A stretch of DNA of 64,000 nucleotides, taken from contig JAKITI010000012.1 in the NCBI GenBank assembly GCA_021648145.1, positions 1-64,000 on the forward strand, read 5' to 3'. The DNA comes from Gammaproteobacteria bacterium. GTDB taxonomy: Bacteria > Pseudomonadota > Gammaproteobacteria > JAADGQ01. The notes beneath the pieces were generated by a model. It worked only from the letters and a program-made list of their open reading frames with translations, was not told the DNA's origin and ran no database searches. The translations under genes and the position numbers were made by a program. Positions 43,805 to 52,667 of the stretch are shown here, piece after piece (within the stretch, counting starts at the first letter, position 1; each line of letters starts with the position of its first letter).

Positions 43805-46705
43805 CTATTTCAGAGTGGAAATATAGGGTGTGCTTTTCTCTTGTTTGTTGTAACGAGCAGGTGATAATTTTTTGAGTGCTTTGATGCTTTTCTTGACCCA
43901 TTGATCATAAATTTTTGATTGAATTCGTCTGGCATTGATTGTGTGTGTGTCAATGGCTTTTTCTTCGAAAGGATACGCTTCTTCTTCCAGTAATATTTCA
44001 TATTGCTCAAGTTCTTCAGCACTCAAACCTGAAGGGCGCTCTGAAGTCATCAGTGCATGACCAAATTCATTGTAAATTTCAGCAATCCGGTACGTTGATT
44101 CTGTTGCAATATCTGCGACGTTATAAGCGATTGCTTTTTGATAACCATTCAGTGCGGCTGTCATTTTCAGTTTCTTCTGCGTCAGGTTTTTCTTGAATGG
44201 TTTGACCAGTTTAATTTTATGAAAAGCAGCATTCTGTGGTTTTACCCGTGCCAAAGCCGCTTTTGCTGTAATGTATTTCATTCGGTCAGTTTTATTTATG
44301 TCAGCGGTGCTTCTTTCCGTATTAATAATATCTTCTAACCAATATTGTTGTTTTTTCTTGTTTCCCTGTTGTTGATAAAGTAGTGCTAGATGGTGGCGTG
44401 CTTCCATGGCTTGTGAAATTGGAAAAGGGTGGAGCGTTATATAGCGTTTATAGGCTTCGATAGCCTGCAAAGGTTGTTGACCTTTTTCGTAGAGCTTTGC
44501 AGCTTGCCAGGCCGCTTCACGCCGGATATCCGGGTTTTGTTCTTTTGTTGATAGAGCCTCGTATACACCTGCGGCTTTTGCGGGTTGGTTATTTTTAATA
44601 TAGGTTTCCGATAAGCGTGCCAAGGCGTTGGGCTGCAATTTATGCCTTGGAAATTCTGTAATAAAATATTCGAGAACTTGAGTTGCTCGGTTCCAATGTC
44701 CCATGGTGATTAGCAGCGCTGCGGCATCGTAGGTTGCAACAGCCGCAACGGAGGAGGCAGACGCTTCTTTTTTAACACGTAAAAAACTCTCTACAGCAAG
44801 CGCTGCCTCTCCTTTGTTTTGCAGGGCTTCACCTTGTTTATAGATTGATGCGGCAAGTTGTTCTTGCCAGGCTTTGCGCTCAGGGTGCTTAAAAGGGGTG
44901 AGTTTCAGGGTGTTTTTGTAAGCCTCTTCTGCCTTGATGTAATTTTGTTGTTCAAAATAAGTATGAGCGATAATCGCCCAGGCTGTCCGCTCTATTTTTG
45001 CATCAATATTTTGTTTCTCTAGAGTTAGAATGCGTTCAGCAATAGATGCTGCGGCCTTGCTTTTTTTCTGTGCGAAAAGTTTTTCGGCGGAATTGATCAG
45101 GACGACAGGTGTTCTGGCATCATCAGGAAAGGCTTTTGTGAAGCGCAGGGCGCTTTTTATCATTTGGGCTTCAAGCGCAATATATTGGTTTGTCTGGGGT
45201 TTGCTGGGCTGTTCAAGGCGATTTTTGTAAGCGGTGAGAGCCGCATAAGCCGCTTCGTTGGAGTGTTTGTGTGGTGGGTAATTATAGGCCGTTTTTTCAT
45301 ATTCAATGGCGGCCTTCTGATACGATCTATTTTCAAATAAAATTTCTGCAAGCATAAAATTGATATTCGCTGCATCGTTATCTTTAGGAAATAGGGTTAG
45401 TAATTGACGATACAATAGGACTGCCTGAGCATATGAGGAGATGTTTTGAGTGGGATTTTTTTGGTACTGAGCATGGTGATGGCGCGCTAAATCACCCATT
45501 GTGCTGGCTAGATAAGGTTTCAGCTTTTTGCGTAGTGTGGGTGTGGTGGAAGCCCAGTATTTACTCTTTATGCCGAAGCGTTTGATAAACTCCTGTTTTG
45601 CATTGAGCGCGTGTTGTATCTGGTTATTTTGGCTATAAGCAAAAATAACTCTTAAGTAGAAAAAGGGAGATTGAGCGTGTTCAGGGTGTTGTTCTACAAA
45701 AGTCAAAAATGTATCTGTGGCATCATCAATGCGGTCATTATCCAGATAAAACTGTCCCAGAGAGTCGTAAATTAAAATTTCATAGTTACGTTTGTTTTTG
45801 GCAAAAAATTCTGACACAGAGTATGCGCCGTCCATATAACTGAATGAGAGTGAAATAACACGCAAGGTGTCATTTCTGAACTCTTTTTCACTGCTTTGCA
45901 AGCCCCGAGTCTGCTCCCATGGCCTGTTTTTTGTATTCAGCTTGATGTCTAGCAGGGCAAATAGAGAGTTGAGTGCTGTTGCATATTTTCCTTGCTTGTA
46001 AAGTGACCAGCCGTGTTTATAGATGGCTCGTTCATAAAATTTGGTTTTGTCTCCCAGATGAATAACAGCCGCATATGCGGCTTCTGCCGCAGCGTATGAT
46101 TGACGGGTGAAATTTATTTCACCGCGACGAAATTGCACTTCACCCAGGTATTTTGAGGTGGTTTTCTTTTTTTGTGGGCGGCCAAAAGAGAGTTCGGGGA
46201 TGCTCTGTTTTTTCCCAAGGTAGGGGGAGCCGGGGTAATCTTTTATTAAAGTATCCAGCGCCTTGAGGGTATTCTCCAGTTGTCCATTATGTTCGTAGGC
46301 TTTGGCTAACTGATACAAGACTCGGTCCTTGGCTGGCATGTCGGGATAGGTTTTTAACAGCTCTTCATAGTGTGCAATGACTTGCTTGTAGATTGCCTCT
46401 TCACTTTGCTGGTTGGTGTTGTTGAATGAGGAGATTAAATCATCAACACGTTCCATCTCCATATCTGCAAGGCGGCGCAAAGCTTCAATGTAATATGGGC
46501 TGCCTTTTGTGGCGCGTTCCAAAACAGTTTTATACGCATTAATCGTTTTATTGTGGTTGACCTCTGTGACTGGGTGCTGCTCAATGGTGACCGCGTTATC
46601 TTCAAGAGATTTGAGTGTAATGACCTTGGATTGTTGCTGATTCCAGGTTGTGCAACCACTGCTTAATAACATGAAAAAAATCACGATAAAAAATAGGTTT
46701 CTCAC
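43805..46705 (-). CDS. very large TPR outer-membrane lipoprotein
   Basis: A 966-residue lipoprotein. The signal peptide ends in lipobox LSSGC (Cys18), with no Asp at +2, so sorting to the outer membrane is expected. Nearly all of the mature protein is helical repeat of TPR type: DRVLYQLAKAYEHNGQLENT, FYLRVIFAYSQNNQIQHALN, ANINFMLAEILFENRSYQKA, AWAIIAHTYFEQQNYIKAEE, LARLSETYIKNNQPAKAAGV and others. It probably serves as a scaffold in the periplasm. It is the last gene of the five-gene operon, overlapping the previous gene by four bases. I do not recognise an orthologue; large TPR lipoproteins occur in several envelope machines. Confidence 0.8.
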   Translation of the reverse strand: MRNLFFIVIFFMLLSSGCTTWNQQQSKVITLKSLEDNAVTIEQHPVTEVNHNKTINAYKTVLERATKGSPYYIEALRRLADMEMERVDDLISSFNNTNQQSEEAIYKQVIAHYEELLKTYPDMPAKDRVLYQLAKAYEHNGQLENTLKALDTLIKDYPGSPYLGKKQSIPELSFGRPQKKKTTSKYLGEVQFRRGEINFTRQSYAAAEAAYAAVIHLGDKTKFYERAIYKHGWSLYKQGKYATALNSLFALLDIKLNTKNRPWEQTRGLQSSEKEFRNDTLRVISLSFSYMDGAYSVSEFFAKNKRNYEILIYDSLGQFYLDNDRIDDATDTFLTFVEQHPEHAQSPFFYLRVIFAYSQNNQIQHALNAKQEFIKRFGIKSKYWASTTPTLRKKLKPYLASTMGDLARHHHAQYQKNPTQNISSYAQAVLLYRQLLTLFPKDNDAANINFMLAEILFENRSYQKAAIEYEKTAYNYPPHKHSNEAAYAALTAYKNRLEQPSKPQTNQYIALEAQMIKSALRFTKAFPDDARTPVVLINSAEKLFAQKKSKAAASIAERILTLEKQNIDAKIERTAWAIIAHTYFEQQNYIKAEEAYKNTLKLTPFKHPERKAWQEQLAASIYKQGEALQNKGEAALAVESFLRVKKEASASSVAAVATYDAAALLITMGHWNRATQVLEYFITEFPRHKLQPNALARLSETYIKNNQPAKAAGVYEALSTKEQNPDIRREAAWQAAKLYEKGQQPLQAIEAYKRYITLHPFPISQAMEARHHLALLYQQQGNKKKQQYWLEDIINTERSTADINKTDRMKYITAKAALARVKPQNAAFHKIKLVKPFKKNLTQKKLKMTAALNGYQKAIAYNVADIATESTYRIAEIYNEFGHALMTSERPSGLSAEELEQYEILLEEEAYPFEEKAIDTHTINARRIQSKIYDQWVKKSIKALKKLSPARYNKQEKSTPYISTLK

Positions 46706-48570
46706 TGCTGGACACCCTTTTCTTCATCTGCCTGATCATAAATCTGGGCAATTGCAATGCTGGCTTGAGCGAGGTAATCAGAGATTCGTTGACTCTTTTT
46801 ATTTAGTACGGTAATCGCCATCTGTTCGATATGATGAGACTGTTTATTCAATAGTTGCTCTATTTTTATCTGTAGATCGTGGGTGCGCTTTTGAAGCGAT
46901 ATGATCTGCTTTTGGTGAGATACAAATGTTTGTGCAACATCATGTTGTTTTTGTTTGATATTTTGTTGGTATTGATCGTACGCTTTTATATTGTCATCAA
47001 GTGACTGAATAGATTGTTTTTTTTCCTGTAAACGTTTATAAAATTGACTGTTGATATTCCATAAAACCAGGCCTTTAAGTAGTCGGTGGCGACCTTGGTA
47101 GTGATTGATGTTTGGGTGTGTAGCGAGTCGTTCAATGCGTTGTTCGATACGTTTGATTCTATCGAGTTGCTCCTTTTCCTGAGCATTGGCGAGTGACTGG
47201 CTGCTGTTATTTTTTTCAATCAGTGCAAACTGTTGGGTGAGTGTTGAGTACCGGGCGTTGACGGTGTTCAAGTGAGCCGCATCGAGCTGTTTATCTATGG
47301 CCGTACTGCGTTTCTTTAATATGTTACGGCGTACATCAATCATGTCGTAATAGAGTGTGAGATCGCTCTGTCTCTGTTGTAATTTAGTTTTCATGAACAC
47401 CAGATCACGATAGCTTTTAAGGACTTCTTGAAAATCATTTTGTGAAAAAAGCACCTGAAGGTAATAGTTTTCAGTGATATTGGTCAGCTCTTGCAACTGC
47501 CAAGGTCCATCCGTTTCATTTTGATTGGGCTGGCCTAATAAGGTATTTGCAAGCTGACTGCCGGGAATGGATTCAATAAAATATTGAATCCGTTGTAACT
47601 GGGTCTTATAAATTTCGACGGCTTGCTGGTATTGTTGCAATGCTTGTTTATGCGCAAAGAGCTGATTCAGTGCATAAGGAGCGGCAAGCAGTGATTCTTG
47701 TACCGCATCATCCAGTTTGTTGTGTTGCTGGAGCTCTTGGGAGTAAACGAGTGCTTGATGAAATTGACTGAGGGCTGAGTGAGTCCAGCCGAGCCCCAGA
47801 AGTGCTTGACTGGCATAAGGGCCATCAAGTTGAATGCGTTCGAAATGTGTTTGTGCCTGATGCCCCTGATAGCGATCCAGATAGATAAACCCTAAGGTCA
47901 GGTTTGCACGGTCACGGAGCGCATTGAACTCTTCATTGCCATTTTTCATTTCAGCAACACGGTTGAGCGCATCAATACCTTGTTGAAACTGTTCACTTTT
48001 TATAAGTGTAACACCTAAGTTATAGCTGCCAAACATTCCCAAAATGGAGTCAGGTTGTATTGTTTTTAAAACGGTTGCAGCGTCTTCATAAGATTGATTT
48101 TTCGTGAGTATTGAAGCCTCTAACAGCAGCCGTTGTTGTTGTAATTCATTGTTCTTTAACGAGCCTTCAATCTTTATTAATGCCTGTTGAGATTTTTGGG
48201 TGTAGCCACGTTGGTGGTAAATTTTTGCTAAAAAAAACCAGGCTTGGTTAAGAGTCTCTACAGGTGTTTTATCTTTAATTAGACGTTCAAAAATTTTACT
48301 TGCTTGGTCATGTATTCCATAAGCGAGATATAGGCTTCCCAAGAGTATTTCAGCATCATGCTCATGTTGCTTCAGACGTTGTTGTTTCTGCGCGGCAAGC
48401 AGGTGAGTGATGGCGGTGTAATAGTTTTGCTGATAAAAGTGCAGTAGTGTTTCACCATAATGGGGCGTTTTGATGGACTCAATTGTTTGAGTGGGCATGA
48501 TGTCACGACCATTAGCGACACTGCTCAGTAGTGCAAAAAGTAGAGCAGAAAAGAGTAACTGTATGCGCAT
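46702..48570 (-). CDS. periplasmic TPR and coiled-coil protein
   Basis: About 622 residues from ATG 48570, which follows the previous stop by one base and begins a clean signal peptide (MRIQLLFSALLFALLSSVANG). An earlier in-frame ATG at 48603 would overlap the upstream gene. The N-terminal half has TPR-type repeats (AEILLGSLYLAYGIHDQASK, AWFFLAKIYHQRGYTQKSQ, ALLGLGWTHSALSQFHQAL). The C-terminal half is long coiled coil rich in Gln, Lys and His. It is likely a periplasmic scaffold that pairs with the TPR lipoprotein. No family is recognised. Confidence 0.75.
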   Translation of the reverse strand: MRIQLLFSALLFALLSSVANGRDIMPTQTIESIKTPHYGETLLHFYQQNYYTAITHLLAAQKQQRLKQHEHDAEILLGSLYLAYGIHDQASKIFERLIKDKTPVETLNQAWFFLAKIYHQRGYTQKSQQALIKIEGSLKNNELQQQRLLLEASILTKNQSYEDAATVLKTIQPDSILGMFGSYNLGVTLIKSEQFQQGIDALNRVAEMKNGNEEFNALRDRANLTLGFIYLDRYQGHQAQTHFERIQLDGPYASQALLGLGWTHSALSQFHQALVYSQELQQHNKLDDAVQESLLAAPYALNQLFAHKQALQQYQQAVEIYKTQLQRIQYFIESIPGSQLANTLLGQPNQNETDGPWQLQELTNITENYYLQVLFSQNDFQEVLKSYRDLVFMKTKLQQRQSDLTLYYDMIDVRRNILKKRSTAIDKQLDAAHLNTVNARYSTLTQQFALIEKNNSSQSLANAQEKEQLDRIKRIEQRIERLATHPNINHYQGRHRLLKGLVLWNINSQFYKRLQEKKQSIQSLDDNIKAYDQYQQNIKQKQHDVAQTFVSHQKQIISLQKRTHDLQIKIEQLLNKQSHHIEQMAITVLNKKSQRISDYLAQASIAIAQIYDQADEEKGVQQ

Positions 48571-48571
48571 T

Positions 48572-49114
48572 TTAAATTTCAGGTTCCCACACCCTGATAT
48601 CAAATGAGGGTTGCTGTTTTTTCTCTAGATCGACTATTTTTAGTTCGACATATTTGGGCTCGTTTGTTTTATTAATCGAAGTAGTGGCTGCACGTGAATA
48701 GTCTCGTTCATTCGGACCTTTTCCGGTAAAAAAAGCGGTGAGTTTATGTGAGCCATGGCGGATATTGCCTATATGAAGCTGCTGAACACCCCCGCGCCGG
48801 AGGGCATCGGCTTCACTTTCAGTGTAAAGGTAGTTGGCGATTTGTGTATCATCGATTGTTAGCTGAACACTATCAAGGGTGAAAAACTCACCGACATCAA
48901 CAGAGACAAAAACAGTGATTTGGGTGTTGACCGGAAAAAGCAACTCTTCTTCTAAAATAAAAAGATCCCTGTTGAGTTTTAATACTTCATCTTTAAGGGA
49001 CTGAATTTCAGAGTCGAGCGCTTTGGGCGAAACACTATTTTCCGCCACCGTGATGGGTGACATCGCGATAAAAAAAAGTGAGATAAGAAAAAATAGAGTG
49101 AATTTATTTAACAT
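48572..49114 (-). CDS. small periplasmic coiled-coil/beta protein
   Basis: A 180-residue exported protein with signal peptide FTLFFLISLFFIAMSPITVA. A short coiled coil (about residues 33-60, SEIQSLKDEVLKLNRDLFIL) is followed by a beta-rich domain with ITVFVSVDVGEFFTLDSVQL and LHIGNIRHGSHKLTAFFTG, which looks like an immunoglobulin or carbohydrate-binding type sandwich. I do not recognise it. Its place between the VWA/FHA gene and the TPR genes suggests a periplasmic linker in the same complex. Confidence 0.7.
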   Translation of the reverse strand: MLNKFTLFFLISLFFIAMSPITVAENSVSPKALDSEIQSLKDEVLKLNRDLFILEEELLFPVNTQITVFVSVDVGEFFTLDSVQLTIDDTQIANYLYTESEADALRRGGVQQLHIGNIRHGSHKLTAFFTGKGPNERDYSRAATTSINKTNEPKYVELKIVDLEKKQQPSFDIRVWEPEI

Positions 49115-49142
49115 TGTTATTGGCTCAAAATGGGGTCAGGGT

Positions 49143-50621
49143 TTAGGTGCTGTTTTTTGGTTCATCGGGGGGCGGTATCACTCTTTTTTTCGGCTTGGCC
49201 ATGAAAATTGTTGGCGCGTCTTCTTCGTCTAACTGAATTTCTGGTTGCGGATTTGGTTTTGAGTCTGATTTTTTTCGTTGCGGTGCCATGTCAATGACAG
49301 TCGCGTCTTCTAATAGTGCTTCTGGTAATGCGCTTTTGGCTTTGTCGTTAACCTGCATTGCTGGGAGAATGAATATGAATTCATATTTATCCAGACGCAC
49401 TTTATCAAGGTGGCTCAGACGCTGCCATTGGTTGATTTTTTGGTCATTAATGAATGTTCCGTTCGAGCTGTTTTTATCATTAATATAGAATGCATTATCA
49501 CGGTATTCAATGACAGCATGTTCGCGGCTGATTGTATCTTGGTCAATTTCAATGTAATGAAATTCAGAAGAGTGATTGCCAATGGCACGTCCTATGATAG
49601 TGGATGAACGTCCAATATTTAAATGTTTTCGAAGTGTTATACGGTGAATATCTTCCAGATAGGCTTCTGGTACTGGGGTGATGATTGGCCGTACATTTCT
49701 TGATGAACCGCTGGAGTTATCTTTGCCTCTATTTTTGAAGTAAATCAGGAATAATAAACCTGCAACAAGAAACCCGATAACAAGTGCAACATTCGAAAAC
49801 TGGATCGTGTTTTGTTCGCTGCTATTTTCTGGATTGACTGTTTTAATTGTGGGTTCATCTTCGGTAATAGGGCTGAGGCTTGCGTCATACTCGGTTAATG
49901 TATTAATCGAAATTCCGCTGGTTGGAGATATGGAAACGGATTGCCCAGTTATTTGTGCACTGACTTTTCTAAAAATGCCAAGCAGTTCCTGTGCGCTGTT
50001 TGCCGCGTAATATTGACCGGATGTATTTTTTGCCAAATCTTCTGCGAGTGTTTGATATGTATTGTTTGCCAAACTGTTTATCAGTGAAATAGCAAAAATT
50101 TTAATCCCTTCTTCTACTGCAGCAGATGAAAAAGTATTGGTTAACCAATGTTGTTTTTCTTGGTCTTGAACGGTGTCACCTGTGTTAACCGGTTGGTCGC
50201 TAAGGAAAATAATAGATTTTTGCACAGCAGTGTTTGTATCATTATCGTCGGTCAGTATTTCAAATGCTTTTTGCATCGCTTCAGGGCTGTTTGATTGCGT
50301 CAAGCCTGGTTCGAGTTGACCAATGTGAGCCAGCACAGTTTTTCGTGACTCACCAAGTGCTAGGAGTGGCGAGGCGATGGTGGTCTTTTCATCAAAATAA
50401 ACCAATCCAAACTTGACACTATTTTCAAGTGATTCAATGAACTCAAGGGCTGCAACACGAGCCAGTTTGTCGGGATCATTCACCGACATGCTTTGTGAAT
50501 TACTCATGACGAGCACAATTTCATGCTTCGTTTCAGACTGAGCTTGAATATTGGTCGATCCTAAAATAAAAAGGAGAGATAACAATATGTTTAGATAGGA
50601 GGTGATACTATTTTTATGCAT
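49143..50621 (-). CDS. membrane protein with periplasmic VWA and cytoplasmic FHA domains
   Basis: About 492 residues from ATG 50621, which overlaps the ATPase gene by eight bases and begins a signal peptide (NSITSYLNILLSLLFILG). The von Willebrand A domain follows; its metal-site motif reads VMSNSQSM instead of the usual D-x-S-x-S, so the first Asp is lost. A membrane helix (NVALVIGFLVAGLLFLIYF) then leads to a cytoplasmic FHA domain with GRAIGNHSSEF, ISREHAVIEY and NSSNGTFIND, intact for phosphothreonine binding. It could carry a cytoplasmic phospho-signal across the inner membrane. An in-frame start at 50702 is less likely. Confidence 0.82.
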   Translation of the reverse strand: MHKNSITSYLNILLSLLFILGSTNIQAQSETKHEIVLVMSNSQSMSVNDPDKLARVAALEFIESLENSVKFGLVYFDEKTTIASPLLALGESRKTVLAHIGQLEPGLTQSNSPEAMQKAFEILTDDNDTNTAVQKSIIFLSDQPVNTGDTVQDQEKQHWLTNTFSSAAVEEGIKIFAISLINSLANNTYQTLAEDLAKNTSGQYYAANSAQELLGIFRKVSAQITGQSVSISPTSGISINTLTEYDASLSPITEDEPTIKTVNPENSSEQNTIQFSNVALVIGFLVAGLLFLIYFKNRGKDNSSGSSRNVRPIITPVPEAYLEDIHRITLRKHLNIGRSSTIIGRAIGNHSSEFHYIEIDQDTISREHAVIEYRDNAFYINDKNSSNGTFINDQKINQWQRLSHLDKVRLDKYEFIFILPAMQVNDKAKSALPEALLEDATVIDMAPQRKKSDSKPNPQPEIQLDEEDAPTIFMAKPKKRVIPPPDEPKNST

Positions 50622-51786
50622 GGTTTTGAAATGTAAATTGTTGTGAGCCAATGGTGATGATGTCACCGTGATTGAGCTTTTGTTCTTCAATCGGTTTGTC
50701 ATTAATCAGTACACCATTGGCACTGCCATTGTCTCGAATAGTCGCCCGATTATTTTGCATCATTATTTCAGCATGGTAGCGGCTGACTTCCGGGCTAGAA
50801 ATAACGATATCATTATTTTTTTTACGCCCCAGTCGAACCAGCGGAGTATCAAGCGGATACTCTGCAACATACTCTCCTTCCATCGTGAGGAGTAGTTTGG
50901 GTAGTTTTTTGGACAACTCCGGTATTTCAAAATCAGGTAAATATTCAGGTTGTTTTTTATGTATTTTTCGTTCGCTGTAAGGAACCCACCTAAGCTCGGC
51001 CACTGCAATTTTAACTAAATCTTTAGAGACTGTTTTAAGTTCCTCCGCATATGCACCAATAAGTGTCATGTCACATAATACGTTGATGAGCCTAGGGATG
51101 CCGCCCGTATAACGATGGATGATAGGGTATGCATCAGTTTCAAACAGTGATTGGTTTGGCAAACCTGCGACTTTCAGTCGGTGAGTGATATAAGGTTCTA
51201 TATCATTCTCACTGAGTGCTGTGAGGTGAAAACGAAAGCGAACACGTTGTAGCAGTTGTTCCATCTCTGCGGTATCAAGCGTATCATTCAGTTCGGGTTG
51301 TCCGACCAAAACGATATTCAGAACTTTTTTGTTGTGTATCTCCAGTCCTGACAATAAGCGCACCTCTTCAAGCATTTTTTGATCGAGATTTTGCGCTTCA
51401 TCAACAACTAAAAGAACACGTTTTCCCTGTTTATATTGGTGAGTTAAATATTTGTTAATAAGATCTAATAGTTCAACTTTTTTGCTATTGAAGGCATCAA
51501 TTCCAAACTTCACTGCAACCGACTGTATAAACTCAGCTTCACTTAATCGTGTTTGGTGAATGTAAGCGACCACAGTAGATGAACCCAACCCTGAAACAGC
51601 ATGGTCAACGAGTGTGGTTTTTCCTGAGCCAATTTCTCCAGTGACAATAATAGAGCTATCACCCATTAACAAAGCTAAATCCATGTAGGATTTGGCTTTT
51701 ACGTGAATTTTACTCCAATAGATGAATCGAGGGTCTGTGGTTAAGCTAAAAGGAGGTTCCGTTAAGCCAAAATAGTCTGTATACAT
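50614..51786 (-). CDS. ExeA/GspA-like AAA ATPase with C-terminal FHA domain
   Basis: A 390-residue protein. The ATPase part begins with the family start DYFGLTEPPFSLTTDPRF and has Walker A GEIGSGKTT (residues 50-58), Walker B VLLVVDEAQNL (about 124-134) and LVGQPELNDTLD. ExeA-like ATPases act in assembling secretion or polysaccharide export machines. A linker (about 270-300) leads to an FHA domain with LGRKKNNDIVI, VSRYHAEI and GSANGVLIND. FHA on an ExeA-like ATPase is unusual; the usual partner domain is a periplasmic peptidoglycan-binding one, absent here. It is the first gene of the five-gene operon. Confidence 0.85.
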   Translation of the reverse strand: MYTDYFGLTEPPFSLTTDPRFIYWSKIHVKAKSYMDLALLMGDSSIIVTGEIGSGKTTLVDHAVSGLGSSTVVAYIHQTRLSEAEFIQSVAVKFGIDAFNSKKVELLDLINKYLTHQYKQGKRVLLVVDEAQNLDQKMLEEVRLLSGLEIHNKKVLNIVLVGQPELNDTLDTAEMEQLLQRVRFRFHLTALSENDIEPYITHRLKVAGLPNQSLFETDAYPIIHRYTGGIPRLINVLCDMTLIGAYAEELKTVSKDLVKIAVAELRWVPYSERKIHKKQPEYLPDFEIPELSKKLPKLLLTMEGEYVAEYPLDTPLVRLGRKKNNDIVISSPEVSRYHAEIMMQNNRATIRDNGSANGVLINDKPIEEQKLNHGDIITIGSQQFTFQNHA

Positions 51787-51884
51787 AGATTTTCAGATTG
51801 GTTATTTTGCATGTATCGAAGCGCTTCTTTATAACATTTAGCTATTGTAGGGGTCAAACGTAAGCGTACCTTGAGGTCATTGTA

Positions 51885-52667
51885 ATGATGAAGTGTATAT
51901 CAATTTTTTGTGGCAGTTTGTTTGTTTTCGCAAGCGGTTGCAGTCTGGTTCCTGCATATTACGACGTGTCGATGCGTTTTGGTTTTCATGCAGAAAAAAT
52001 AGAAGGTGATCTGTTTCAACATGTGGTTTTTTCTAAAGCAGGTGTTGGGCGTGTGCTGCATGTATATATTGAAGGGGATGGCCGTCCCTGGTTGCATAAA
52101 AACCGGGTTTCACTTGACCCGACCCCACGTCATCTATTAATGATGGAGCTTATGGCGCTGGATGATGCGCCTGCTGTTTATTTAGGTCGTCCCTGTTATT
52201 TTGAGCAGCCCTCGCCGTGTTCACCGATCTGGTGGACACATCGGCGCTACTCTGAGCCTGTTGTGAATAGCATGGCTGTTGCGCTTAAGCACTATTCCAG
52301 TGGCTATGAGTCGGTGGTTTTAATGGGGCATAGTGGTGGGGGTGCATTGGCTATGTTATTGGCTGAGCGAATTGATAAAGTCCAGGCGGTTATAACACTT
52401 GCGGCAAATCTTGATATTAAAAAATGGACGCTATTTCATGGCTACAGCCCATTGGAAGGCTCTCTGAACCCTGCTTTACGCCCACCACTTTCAGCAAAAA
52501 TAGAGCAGTGGCACTATGTGGCAGAAGATGATCACAATATTCAAGTGCAATGGCTTGATCCTGTAATAGATCGACAGCCGAATGCAAAATTAATCAGTAT
52601 AAAGGGAGATCATAGCTGCTGCTGGAGGGCGCAGTGGAATAACATATTGCACACTATGAATCAGTGA
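51885..52667 (+). CDS. alpha/beta-hydrolase lipoprotein
   Basis: A 260-residue predicted lipoprotein with lipobox FASGC (Cys19). The fold is alpha/beta hydrolase: nucleophile Ser in LMGHSGGGALAML and a catalytic His in KGDHSCCW, with an oxyanion region near VYIEGDGRPWL. Its substrate is unknown; an esterase or lipase acting at the envelope fits. It is divergent from the ATPase-FHA operon and its end overlaps the diguanylate cyclase gene by seven bases. Confidence 0.8.
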   Translation: MMKCISIFCGSLFVFASGCSLVPAYYDVSMRFGFHAEKIEGDLFQHVVFSKAGVGRVLHVYIEGDGRPWLHKNRVSLDPTPRHLLMMELMALDDAPAVYLGRPCYFEQPSPCSPIWWTHRRYSEPVVNSMAVALKHYSSGYESVVLMGHSGGGALAMLLAERIDKVQAVITLAANLDIKKWTLFHGYSPLEGSLNPALRPPLSAKIEQWHYVAEDDHNIQVQWLDPVIDRQPNAKLISIKGDHSCCWRAQWNNILHTMNQ

